DNA of 6,241 nt, taken from positions 1-6,241 of the forward strand of contig CALAQT010000579.1 in NCBI GenBank assembly GCA_937888775.1. The letters are read 5' to 3'. The notes under the pieces are model-generated. The model was given only the letters and a program-made list of their open reading frames with translations. It did not search any database and was not told the origin of the DNA. Position numbers and translations under genes: made by a program. This DNA is from an uncultured Actinomycetes bacterium. Its GTDB lineage: Bacteria; Actinomycetota; Thermoleophilia; Solirubrobacterales; Solirubrobacteraceae. Shown one piece after another: positions 1 to 5,593 of the stretch (the stretch's first letter is position 1; every line of letters begins with the position of its first letter).

Positions 1-2867
1 TCCTCGTCCCGGTCGTCCTCGTCCCGGTCGCGCTCGTCCCGGTCGCGCTCGTCCCCGTCGTCCTGGTCCTTGGCGTCGCTGTCCTTGGCGTCGCTGTCCT
101 TGGTGTCGCCATCCCGGGCGTCGTCCTCGGAGTCATCGTCGAAGTCGTCATCGTCGATTGCGGCCTCGGCCTCGGCCTCGGCTTCGGCTTCGGCTTCGGC
201 TTCGGCTTCGGCCTCGGTGAGCTCCAGATCGCCGGCTTCCTCGTCGTTCAGCGTCACGGTCGCGGTCGTGCCCTCGGTGCCGGCGGACCCGGCGCCAGCC
301 GCACCGGATCCCGTCTTGCGCCGGCGGCGCTTGGAGCCGCGCCGGCCCTTGGGGAAGTTGCGCAGCAGCTCCCGGGCCAGCGCGGCGGGTTTACGCGCCA
401 TGCGCGTCCGGGCTCCGCGCAGCGCCTCTTCGGCCTCCGGCGTGTGGGCCAGGGCCGCGGCCAGCAGCGCGGCCGATAGGCGGCGATCCTCCTTGCGCGA
501 GGCGTGCACCAGCCGCCTGGCGTTGCGCGCGTGGGCGGCCCCGCTGGAGTTGACCAGCAGCCCCAGCAGGCGCTTGGTCTCCGGCCAGCGCTGCACGGCG
601 TACTCCTCGTGCACCTCACGCGTGTACTCGGCCATCCGCCAGATCCAGGCGTTGGCCTGATCGCGGCGGCCGATTCGGCGCTCGGCCAGCGCCTGGAGCA
701 TGATCTTCACGCCCTCGCGACGCTCGTCCCTGGGCCAGCCGGCCATGATGTCGATTGCGGTGTCGAACGCCTCGGCGTCGCGGCTGGCGGCGATCTCCTG
801 CAGCGCGCGCAGCCGCAGCTGTGCGTTGCGGTTGCGCTGCACCGCGTTCAGCAGGAAGCGGCGCTTGAGCTCGCCGCCGCGGTCGAAGTGCAGCATCGCC
901 TTGGCTCGGCGCCACCCGTTGGGGGCCACGCGCGCGCCCGCCAGCGCCGCCCATACGTGTTGCTCGCCGTAGTCGAGGTTCTCCACCGCGATCCGCCACA
1001 GTTCGCGCTCGAACACCTCCGCGCGCCGTTCGGGATCGGGCGTGACCGGCAGCACCCGCCGCTCGACGCGCACCCGGCGCCCGCGGCCGCGGCGTACGGG
1101 CCCGACGACGATCGCGCCGCCGCGGTAGACGTCGCGGTCCAGCAGCGAATGCAGCGTCACGACCGGGTCGTCGTGCTTGGTCGCCGGGTGGACGAAGTCG
1201 ATCACGATCCCCGCCTCCTTGCCGGGATGGCGTCGCGTCACGCGGCCGACCCGCTGCTGGTAGATGCGCTTGGAGGCGGTCGGCGCCAGATGCATGCAGA
1301 TCGTGGCACGCGGACTGTTCCAGCCCTCGGCCAGCAGCTGCGCGTTGACCAGCACGTCCACCTTGCCCGACTCGTAGTCGGCCAGGATCCGTGCCAGCTG
1401 GCGCTTGGGCGTCTCGCCGGAGACTCCCTGGGCGTTGATCCCGGCGTCCCGCAACGCCTGGGCGACGTTGTAGGCGTGGCGGACGCCGGCGGCATACACG
1501 ACGCCCGGGACGCCGTTGAAGCGGGTCTTGTAAAGATCGGCGATCGCCACGTTGAACGGCGTCTGGTCCAGGATCTGGGCCAGCATCTCCTGGTCGAACT
1601 CGGTGTCAACCTCACCACGGCGCAGGGGCACCTTGGCGATCGTCCGCACGCCCGGTCCGGGCGGGATCCGGATGCAGCGAAGCGGCGCGATCACGCCGCG
1701 CCGAGCGGCCTGCGCAAGATCAAAGCGGCTGGTCTGGGTCGGGAACAGGTCGGTGACGTGGCGGGCGATCAGCGCGCCCGTGGCCGTCATCCCGACGAAC
1801 ACCGGGCCGGCCCACCTGCGGATCGCGGCCGAGGTCTTCTCTCCCAGCGCGGTGTGCGCCTCGTCGCAGATCACGATCGTGTAGGCGTCGGAGATCCGCC
1901 CCGCGTTGCGCACGAACCACTGGTAGGTCTCGACCGTGACCGGTCCGTTGGCTGCGTCGTGGCCGTCGAGCAGCGGGCCGCTGATCCGGTCGCGGTAGCC
2001 GCGATCGCGCAATTCGCCGTGGAACTGGTCGACCAGGTTGCGGCGGTGGGTGAGGATCAGCACGCCACCGGTGCGCGACGCCTCCACGAAGCCGAGCGCG
2101 GCGACCGTCTTGCCGGCGCCCGTGGCGTGCTCGAACCAGAACCGCTTGGCGGCGTTGGGATCCTCAGGCTGCTCCTCGAGCTGGCCCTCCTCCTGCTCAT
2201 CCTCGTCCTGCCAGTCCTGCGGCTCCTCGTCCTCGGCGATCTCCTCGTCCTCGGCTTCGTCCGCCTCGTCGGTAAGTTCGTCATCGATCAGGTCCTCGTC
2301 CTCGTCGATGTCGTCGAGGTCAAGGTCCTCGTCGTCGGAGACCGGCTTGGCCGCACGGGTCACGGCGGTGGCAGCGGCCGCCTTGGCGACACCGTTCCCG
2401 GGAGCGCCGTTCTTGGGAGCGCCGTTCTTGGCAGCGCCGCTGGAGCTGCTGCGGTTAGACGCGGGACCCGAGGCGGCTGTGCCGTTGCCGCTGGGCGGGG
2501 CGGTGCCGTTGGCGACCGTGGTGCCATTGCCTGAGCGCTGAACCTCGGCCAGCAGCGCGGTCAGGGTGCCGGAGAGTGCGTCGACCTGATGGGCGGAGAG
2601 CACGGTGCCGTCGACGAGATGAGGCTCGTCCTCGGAGAGCACCCGCTCGAGCCCGAGCAGCAGCGAGAAACTGCGTCGCCACTCGATCGAAGGCTGCTTG
2701 TGCCCGGCATCGACCTCGGCTACCGCGGCGTCGAGCGCGCGCCGGCGAGCCGACCCTGGAGCCAGGGCCTCCTCGAGCGTTTCGCCTTCGTATACGAACC
2801 GCTCATGAGTGAGCAGTTCGGCGCGCGCGATCGCGTCAGGGGTGGGAAATGGGGTGATGACACCCAT
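1..2867 (-). CDS. DEAH-type superfamily 2 helicase with acidic insertion and charged repeat tail (3' end outside window)
   Basis: Probable ATP-dependent nucleic-acid helicase or translocase of the ResIII/Helicase_C type; the substrate is not identifiable. Translating the minus strand from ATG 2867-2865 gives 955 codons without a stop, running off the left edge. Visible motifs are a Q-like motif (VLSAHQVDAL, about residues 89-98), Walker A ATGAGKT (248-254), motif Ia LILTHRR, DEAH (335-338), TAT motif III (361-363), a motif V-like stretch AEGWNSPRAT, and motif VI QRVGRVTR (538-545). Residues about 110-240 are a low-complexity insertion; 177-236 contain 38 Asp/Glu out of 60. After the core comes an unassigned, apparently helical region (about 560-835), a basic patch (840-851), nine Glu-Ala repeats (885-902) and an acidic pentapeptide-repeat tail. 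The start is uncertain: no good ribosome site precedes ATG 2867, and the frame stays open back to a TTG at 3047 preceded by GGAG. Divergent from the 3058 gene. Helicase identity is secure; the cellular role is unknown. Confidence 0.93.
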   Translation of the reverse strand, partial: MGVITPFPTPDAIARAELLTHERFVYEGETLEEALAPGSARRRALDAAVAEVDAGHKQPSIEWRRSFSLLLGLERVLSEDEPHLVDGTVLSAHQVDALSGTLTALLAEVQRSGNGTTVANGTAPPSGNGTAASGPASNRSSSSGAAKNGAPKNGAPGNGVAKAAAATAVTRAAKPVSDDEDLDLDDIDEDEDLIDDELTDEADEAEDEEIAEDEEPQDWQDEDEQEEGQLEEQPEDPNAAKRFWFEHATGAGKTVAALGFVEASRTGGVLILTHRRNLVDQFHGELRDRGYRDRISGPLLDGHDAANGPVTVETYQWFVRNAGRISDAYTIVICDEAHTALGEKTSAAIRRWAGPVFVGMTATGALIARHVTDLFPTQTSRFDLAQAARRGVIAPLRCIRIPPGPGVRTIAKVPLRRGEVDTEFDQEMLAQILDQTPFNVAIADLYKTRFNGVPGVVYAAGVRHAYNVAQALRDAGINAQGVSGETPKRQLARILADYESGKVDVLVNAQLLAEGWNSPRATICMHLAPTASKRIYQQRVGRVTRRHPGKEAGIVIDFVHPATKHDDPVVTLHSLLDRDVYRGGAIVVGPVRRGRGRRVRVERRVLPVTPDPERRAEVFERELWRIAVENLDYGEQHVWAALAGARVAPNGWRRAKAMLHFDRGGELKRRFLLNAVQRNRNAQLRLRALQEIAASRDAEAFDTAIDIMAGWPRDERREGVKIMLQALAERRIGRRDQANAWIWRMAEYTREVHEEYAVQRWPETKRLLGLLVNSSGAAHARNARRLVHASRKEDRRLSAALLAAALAHTPEAEEALRGARTRMARKPAALARELLRNFPKGRRGSKRRRRKTGSGAAGAGSAGTEGTTATVTLNDEEAGDLELTEAEAEAEAEAEAEAEAEAAIDDDDFDDDSEDDARDGDTKDSDAKDSDAKDQDDGDERDRDERDRDEDDRDE
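3..62 (-). repeat. 15-bp tandem repeat encoding acidic pentapeptides, four units visible
   Basis: Four contiguous 15-bp units (3-17, 18-32, 33-47, 48-62). The two central units are identical (ctcgtcccggtcgcg on the plus strand) and the flanking ones differ at only a few bases. Read on the minus strand in the helicase frame they give DDGDE, RDRDE, RDRDE and DDRDE. The array reaches the window edge and may continue. The unit is a multiple of three, so copy-number change would preserve the frame. Confidence 0.85.
66..110 (-). repeat. 15-bp tandem repeat, three units, in the helicase tail
   Basis: Three 15-bp units (66-80, 81-95, 96-110). The first two are identical (gtccttggcgtcgct on the plus strand); the third differs at two positions. 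In the helicase frame they encode SDAKD, SDAKD and GDTKD. The array is separated from the 3-62 array by a single Gln codon, so the tail has an almost continuous five-residue period with two different unit types. Confidence 0.85.
162..215 (-). repeat. Hexanucleotide tandem repeat encoding nine Glu-Ala dipeptides
   Basis: Nine 6-bp units (GGC followed by TTC or CTC on the plus strand) encode nine consecutive Glu-Ala pairs at helicase residues 885-902. The five central units (183-212) all use the GAA glutamate codon, while the outer ones use the GAG expected in this GC-rich genome. Such a homogeneous core suggests expansion by slippage. Changes in unit number would stay in frame. Confidence 0.9.
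2148..2540 (-). other. Low-complexity acidic insertion inside the helicase N-terminal half
   Basis: This stretch encodes helicase residues about 110-240. The first part (about 112-175) is rich in Asn-Gly, Ser, Ala and Thr with recurring NGT and NGAP words. The second part (177-236) is almost entirely acidic, with 38 Asp or Glu in 60 residues. It lies between the Q-like motif and Walker A, which in typical SF2 helicases are only some 20 residues apart. It is probably disordered and could act as a flexible linker or an intramolecular nucleic-acid mimic; that role is inference. Confidence 0.75.
2392..2436 (-). repeat. 15-bp tandem repeat encoding NGAP-type pentapeptides
   Basis: Three 15-bp units (2392-2406, 2407-2421, 2422-2436) with the plus-strand form ccgttcttgggagcg, each differing from its neighbour at one or two positions. 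They encode the KNGAP-KNGAP part of the neutral half of the helicase insertion. This is the same 15-bp period as the repeats at the other end of the gene, although the sequence is unrelated. Confidence 0.75.
2852..2865 (-). other. Small perfect hairpin overlapping the helicase start
   Basis: GGGTG (2852-2856) and CACCC (2861-2865) form a perfect 5-bp stem with a 4-base loop. On the helicase mRNA the stem occupies the bases directly after AU of the proposed ATG start, where it could lower initiation. It also encodes codons 2-6, so it may be coincidental. Confidence 0.4.
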
Positions 2868-3057
2868 CAGAAATTGGAAGGTTTGCGTCTGGTGTGCGAG
2901 CCGCGGCGTTACGTCGTAGCGGCTCAGGCAGTCCCGGCGAAGCCCCGAGCACGGCGAGAAGTCCTCAGAAGCGTCTCCCCCTCGCCGGTATTGGCTAAGA
3001 GGATAGCGATTATTTAAGCAGATCCGTCGGCGGGGGTCGTATGGCAAGCTGTGCTCC
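2868..3057. promoter_or_regulatory. Divergent intergenic region with AT-rich core
   Basis: This 190-bp stretch separates the helicase start (2867, minus) from the lipoprotein start (3058, plus) and should carry both promoters. Positions about 2989-3019 are the most AT-rich part of the window (ggtattggctaag, then gcgattatttaag). A TTGGCT (2991-2996) could be a plus-strand -35 and GATTAT or TATTTA a -10, but the spacings (11 and 14) are wrong, so I do not assign a promoter. Upstream of ATG 2867 I see no good Shine-Dalgarno sequence, and none close to GTG 3058. The minus-strand helicase frame is open across the whole region. Confidence 0.4.
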
Positions 3058-3618
3058 GTGCGTGCGGCTTTGAGTTGGGCGGCCTTGCCGATTGTCGGCC
3101 TGGTGCTGGCGGGATGCGGAGCGCAGGCCCGCAATGCGGCCCCGGGCGCGGCCAGCGTGGCCGCCGCGTTCAGGCATTCCCCGCCTGTCCTGGCGGCGCT
3201 GCACGCGCAGGCCGACAGGCTGGTCGGCGGCGGCCCGTCCGCGTTTGCGGCGCGTCTGCACAGCCTGCGCGGCTACCCCGCGGTGGTCAACAAGTGGGCC
3301 TCGTGGTGCGAACCCTGCCAGACGGAGTTCCCGGCCTTCCAGCGCGCGGCGGTCAAGTACGGACGCCAGGTGGCGTTCGTCGGGATCGACGGCAAGGACA
3401 GCGACGGCTCGGCGGCGGCGTTCCTGCGCCAGTTCCCGGTCAGCTACCCGAGCTACGTCGACCCGAGCGAGAACATCGCGCGCACGATCCAGGCTTCGAT
3501 CTACTACCCCCAGACGGTGTACTTCGACCGCCGGGGGAAAATCGTCTATGACCATGCCGGACCGTATGAGACGGCGGCCGCGCTCGAGCAGGACATCAGG
3601 CGCTATGTGCTGCGATGA
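3058..3618 (+). CDS. Thioredoxin-fold lipoprotein, TlpA/ResA-like thiol-disulfide oxidoreductase
   Basis: A 186-residue membrane-anchored thiol-disulfide exchange protein on the outer face of the cytoplasmic membrane. The first 20 residues are a lipoprotein signal peptide with lipobox LAGC, making Cys20 the lipidated residue. A linker of about 40 residues follows, then a thioredoxin fold with the active site WCEPC (Cys84 and Cys87) in WASWCEPCQTEFPAF. The probable cis-proline is Pro151 in YYPQTVYFD. Family members typically reduce apocytochrome c or other exported proteins; the partner here is unknown and no cytochrome maturation gene is visible. The GTG start at 3058 is chosen because it places the charged residue and hydrophobic segment correctly before the lipobox. 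First gene of the plus-strand set, 45 nt before the acetyltransferase. Family assignment is secure; the specific role is not. Confidence 0.92.
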   Translation: MRAALSWAALPIVGLVLAGCGAQARNAAPGAASVAAAFRHSPPVLAALHAQADRLVGGGPSAFAARLHSLRGYPAVVNKWASWCEPCQTEFPAFQRAAVKYGRQVAFVGIDGKDSDGSAAAFLRQFPVSYPSYVDPSENIARTIQASIYYPQTVYFDRRGKIVYDHAGPYETAAALEQDIRRYVLR

Positions 3619-3676
3619 CCCAGACCCCGAGCTGCGGGCCCACAACCAGACCCTGGCGACGCGATGACCGAGACCC
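3612..3676. repeat. Imperfect 16-bp direct repeat at the lipoprotein/acetyltransferase junction
   Basis: GCGATGACCCAGACCC (3612-3627) and GCGATGACCGAGACCC (3661-3676) match at 15 of 16 bases with an offset of 49 bp. The first copy contains an ATG overlapping the lipoprotein stop codon (ATGA); the second contains the acetyltransferase ATG start. The similarity ends after about 16 bases. Confidence 0.6.
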
Positions 3677-4104
3677 TGCTCTACGAGGTGCGCCGGGTCC
3701 GCACCAAGGGCGAGATGGACGCAGCGCTCGAGTTGCGCCATGAGGTGTTCTGCGAGGAGCAGGGGGTGCCCAAGCACGAGGAGCTCGACGGCCGCGATCA
3801 CGAGGCGCTGCATCTGGTGGCGGTGAGCGACGGCGAGCTGCTGGCCACCTGCCGGCTGCTGTTCGTCGGCGCGACGGTCCAGTTCAGCCGTCTGGCGGTG
3901 CGCGCCTCGGCCCGCCGGCGCGGGATCGCCACCGCGCTGCTGGAGCTCGCCGAGGCCGAGACCCGCGCCGCCGGTGCCCGGCGGCTCGTGCTCCACGCCC
4001 AGACCTACGCGCAGCAGCTGTATGAGGCCGCCGGGTACGAGTCGCGCGGGCGGGTGTTCATGGAGGCCGACATCGAGCATGTGGCGATGGAGAGACAGCT
4101 TTAA
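3664..4104 (+). CDS. GNAT-family N-acetyltransferase, ElaA-like
   Basis: A 146-residue cytoplasmic acetyl-CoA-dependent acyltransferase of the small single-domain GNAT type. Its pattern matches the ElaA-like group: an N-terminal LRHEVFCEEQGVPKHEELDG (24-43) followed by DHEALH, the acetyl-CoA loop in SRLAVRASARRRGIATALL (75-93), and the C-terminal HAQTYAQQLYEAAGYESRG (111-129) ending in an EADIEHVAM block. Length is as expected for a complete member. The natural acceptor is not known for this group. ATG 3664 is chosen because it precedes the conserved region by a normal distance; no strong ribosome site is visible, so translation may depend on readthrough from the upstream gene. It ends at TAA 4102-4104, whose last base begins the left arm of a possible hairpin. 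Confidence 0.9.
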   Translation: MTETLLYEVRRVRTKGEMDAALELRHEVFCEEQGVPKHEELDGRDHEALHLVAVSDGELLATCRLLFVGATVQFSRLAVRASARRRGIATALLELAEAETRAAGARRLVLHAQTYAQQLYEAAGYESRGRVFMEADIEHVAMERQL

Positions 4105-4160
4105 GTGCTTCTCGCCGTAAGTCACGTCGCACCGAGAGTGGTCACGGACGGGAGAGCACT
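4104..4160 (+). terminator. Imperfect long hairpin in the gap before the galT-family gene
   Basis: The left arm 4104-4118 (AGTGCT, bulged T, CTC, bulged G, CCGT) pairs with the right arm 4148-4160 (ACGG, GAG, AGCACT). This gives 13 base pairs with two single-base bulges and a 29-base loop. It starts on the last base of the acetyltransferase stop codon, a position typical of a terminator or attenuator. There is no T-tract, so an intrinsic terminator is not established. The right arm also overlaps the palindrome GCACTAGTGC (4156-4165), which could form a competing structure. Confidence 0.35.
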
Positions 4161-4190
4161 AGTGCGCGGCGTTGACCGCGATGAGCAGTG

Positions 4191-5171
4191 ATGCCCGAGC
4201 TGAGGATTGACCCGCTCACGGGCCTGCGTGCGATCGTCGCCGGCGATCGCGCCGTGCGTCCCGGCGGCCAGCCGGGCCTGACGGCGCCGCCGCCGATCGA
4301 TCCTGAGACTGATCCGTTCGCCGAGGGTCACGAGGACCGGACCCCGCCCGAGCTGTATGCGACGCGGCCGGAGGGCGGCGCCCCCGACACGCCGGGCTGG
4401 ACGGTGAGAGTGGTGCCGAACCTGTACCCGGCGCTGAGCGCTGAGCCCGAGCAGCCGCCGGCCCACGCCAATCCGGACCTGTTCTGGGCCACCGGGGCGC
4501 GCGGCGCCCACGAGGTGATCATCAACTCCCCGCGACCGGTGATCTCGCTCGGGGAGCTTACGGTGGCGCAGGTGGCGAACGCGATGGAGGCCTGGCGCGA
4601 GCGCATGCGCGTGCACGCCGGCTATCCCTGCGTGCACCTGATCGTCAACGAGCGGCGTGAGGCCGGAGCGTCACTGCCCCACACCCACGCCCAGCTCTAC
4701 GCCCTGGACTTCGTGCCGGCGGCGATCGCCCGTGAGCGGGAGCGCTTCGGCGCTTACGCCACGCGTACGATGGGCGCCAACCTGCTCGCCGATCTGGTCC
4801 AGGAGGAGGTCCGCCAGCGCGAGCGGATCGTTGCGATCGACGCCGAAACCGTGCTGATGTCTCCTTACGGCGCCAGGGTCCCGTTCCAGCTGATGATCGC
4901 GCCCCGGGTGCCGCGCGTCCGGTTCGAGGACGATGGTCCCACGGGCGCGGCGATGCTGCACGATGCGCTGGGGCGCCTGGCCCGCAAGCTGGGCGCCAGC
5001 CCACCGCTGAATCTCTGGGTGCGCACGGCGCCCAGGGGCGCCGAGCACTTCTGCTGGCGGATCGACATCCTGCCGCGGCTAACCCACCTTGCCGGGCTCG
5101 AGCTCGGCGCCGGCGTGCACCTGAACATCGTCGCGCCCGAGCGCGCCGCCGCTGAACTGCGCGAGGCGTAG
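4191..5171 (+). CDS. galT: GalT-family nucleotidyltransferase (galactose-1-phosphate uridylyltransferase-like)
   Basis: A 326-residue cytoplasmic enzyme of the HIT/GalT superfamily, most likely transferring a nucleotidyl group to a hexose 1-phosphate as in the Leloir pathway. The N-terminus LRIDPLTGLRAIVAGDRAVRP is typical, followed by GHEDRTPPELYA, VVPNLYPAL and GAHEVIINSPRP. The catalytic site is HTHAQ (His164, nucleophile His166, Gln168). The C-terminus (ILPRLTHLAGLELGAGVHLN, VAPERAAAELRE) matches the family end. Oddly, the usual CPFC zinc motif reads DPFA (41-44), the nearby metal histidine position is Pro116, and the usual HWHIE before ILPR is CWRID (288-292). Metal binding therefore looks reduced while catalysis is retained. 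It could be a related phosphorylase or adenylyltransferase with different nucleotide preference. ATG 4191 is preferred; GTG 4188 is possible and an in-frame TGA at 4182-4184 excludes earlier starts. It ends 4 nt before dtd. Confidence 0.82.
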   Translation: MPELRIDPLTGLRAIVAGDRAVRPGGQPGLTAPPPIDPETDPFAEGHEDRTPPELYATRPEGGAPDTPGWTVRVVPNLYPALSAEPEQPPAHANPDLFWATGARGAHEVIINSPRPVISLGELTVAQVANAMEAWRERMRVHAGYPCVHLIVNERREAGASLPHTHAQLYALDFVPAAIARERERFGAYATRTMGANLLADLVQEEVRQRERIVAIDAETVLMSPYGARVPFQLMIAPRVPRVRFEDDGPTGAAMLHDALGRLARKLGASPPLNLWVRTAPRGAEHFCWRIDILPRLTHLAGLELGAGVHLNIVAPERAAAELREA

Positions 5172-5175
5172 CGCG

Positions 5176-5592
5176 GTGCGGGCCCTTTTGCAGCGCGTGT
5201 CCCGCGCCTCGGTGACCGTTGACGGAACGATCGTGGCTGAGATCGGCCCGGGGCTGCTGGTGCTGCTGGGGGTCGCCACCACCGACGGCGAGGACGACGC
5301 CGACCGGCTGGCCGACAAGGTCCGCGCGCTGCGACTGTTCCCGGACGTCGACGGCCGCATGAACGAGCCGCTGGGCGACCGCCAGGTGCTGTGCGTGAGC
5401 CAGTTCACGCTCTACGGGGACACGCGCAGGGGCAACCGTCCGAGTTACACCGCGGCCGCGCGGGGCGAGCTGGCCGAGCCCCTGTACGAGCGCTTCTGCC
5501 AGCGCCTCGGCGCCGAGCGGGGGGTGTTCGGGGCCAACATGGCGGTGGAGCTGGTCAACGACGGGCCGGTCACGGTGCTGCTAGAGCGGTGA
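5176..5592 (+). CDS. dtd: D-aminoacyl-tRNA deacylase
   Basis: A 138-residue, full-length Dtd. It hydrolyses D-aminoacyl-tRNAs, and in known homologues also mischarged glycyl-tRNA(Ala), recycling tRNA and keeping D-amino acids out of proteins. It acts in the cytoplasm as a homodimer. The start MRALLQRVSRASVTVDG is typical of the family. The active-site motif SQFTLYGDT (75-83) and the cross-subunit Gly-cisPro motif NDGPVT (128-133) are intact, as is GVFGANM (116-122). The GTG start at 5176 fits the family N-terminus and lies 4 nt after the galT-type stop, with GAGG at 5163-5166 as a plausible ribosome site inside the upstream gene; the two genes are probably translationally coupled. It ends 22 nt before the convergent glycosyltransferase stop. 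No unusual residues seen. Confidence 0.96.
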   Translation: MRALLQRVSRASVTVDGTIVAEIGPGLLVLLGVATTDGEDDADRLADKVRALRLFPDVDGRMNEPLGDRQVLCVSQFTLYGDTRRGNRPSYTAAARGELAEPLYERFCQRLGAERGVFGANMAVELVNDGPVTVLLER

Positions 5593-5593
5593 T

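Noticed and set aside
3..110. Possible CRISPR-like array because of regularly spaced short repeats
   Set aside because: The units are contiguous 15-bp coding repeats without spacers and remain in the helicase frame.
70..660. A Ser/Ala-rich plus-strand open frame resembling a secreted repeat protein
   Set aside because: The Ser-Ala repeats are the complement of the Glu-Ala and acidic repeats of the helicase tail; the helicase frame continues uninterrupted through the region.
504..2534. A 676-codon open frame on the plus strand opposite the helicase
   Set aside because: The minus strand encodes a continuous helicase with Walker A, DEAH and motif VI in this interval. The plus-strand product has no recognisable motif and is a mirror of GC-rich codon structure.
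1..2867. Possible anti-phage defence or restriction subunit because of the ResIII-like helicase core
   Set aside because: No nuclease, methylase, specificity subunit or other defence gene is visible beside it, and the divergent neighbours look like housekeeping genes. The left flank is outside the window, so this is not fully excluded.
2589..3017. A 142-codon plus-strand open frame covering the helicase N-terminus and intergenic region
   Set aside because: Most of it is antisense to helicase coding sequence, there is no family pattern, and the start has no supporting context.
3614..3663. A short open frame starting at ATG 3614 overlapping the lipoprotein stop
   Set aside because: It is out of frame with the acetyltransferase, runs into it in another frame and encodes no recognisable peptide; treated only as part of the direct repeat.
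3010..4125. A 371-codon open frame on the minus strand
   Set aside because: It lies opposite two well-supported plus-strand genes (thioredoxin-fold lipoprotein and GNAT acetyltransferase) and its product is low-complexity Arg/Gly/Ala-rich without a family pattern.
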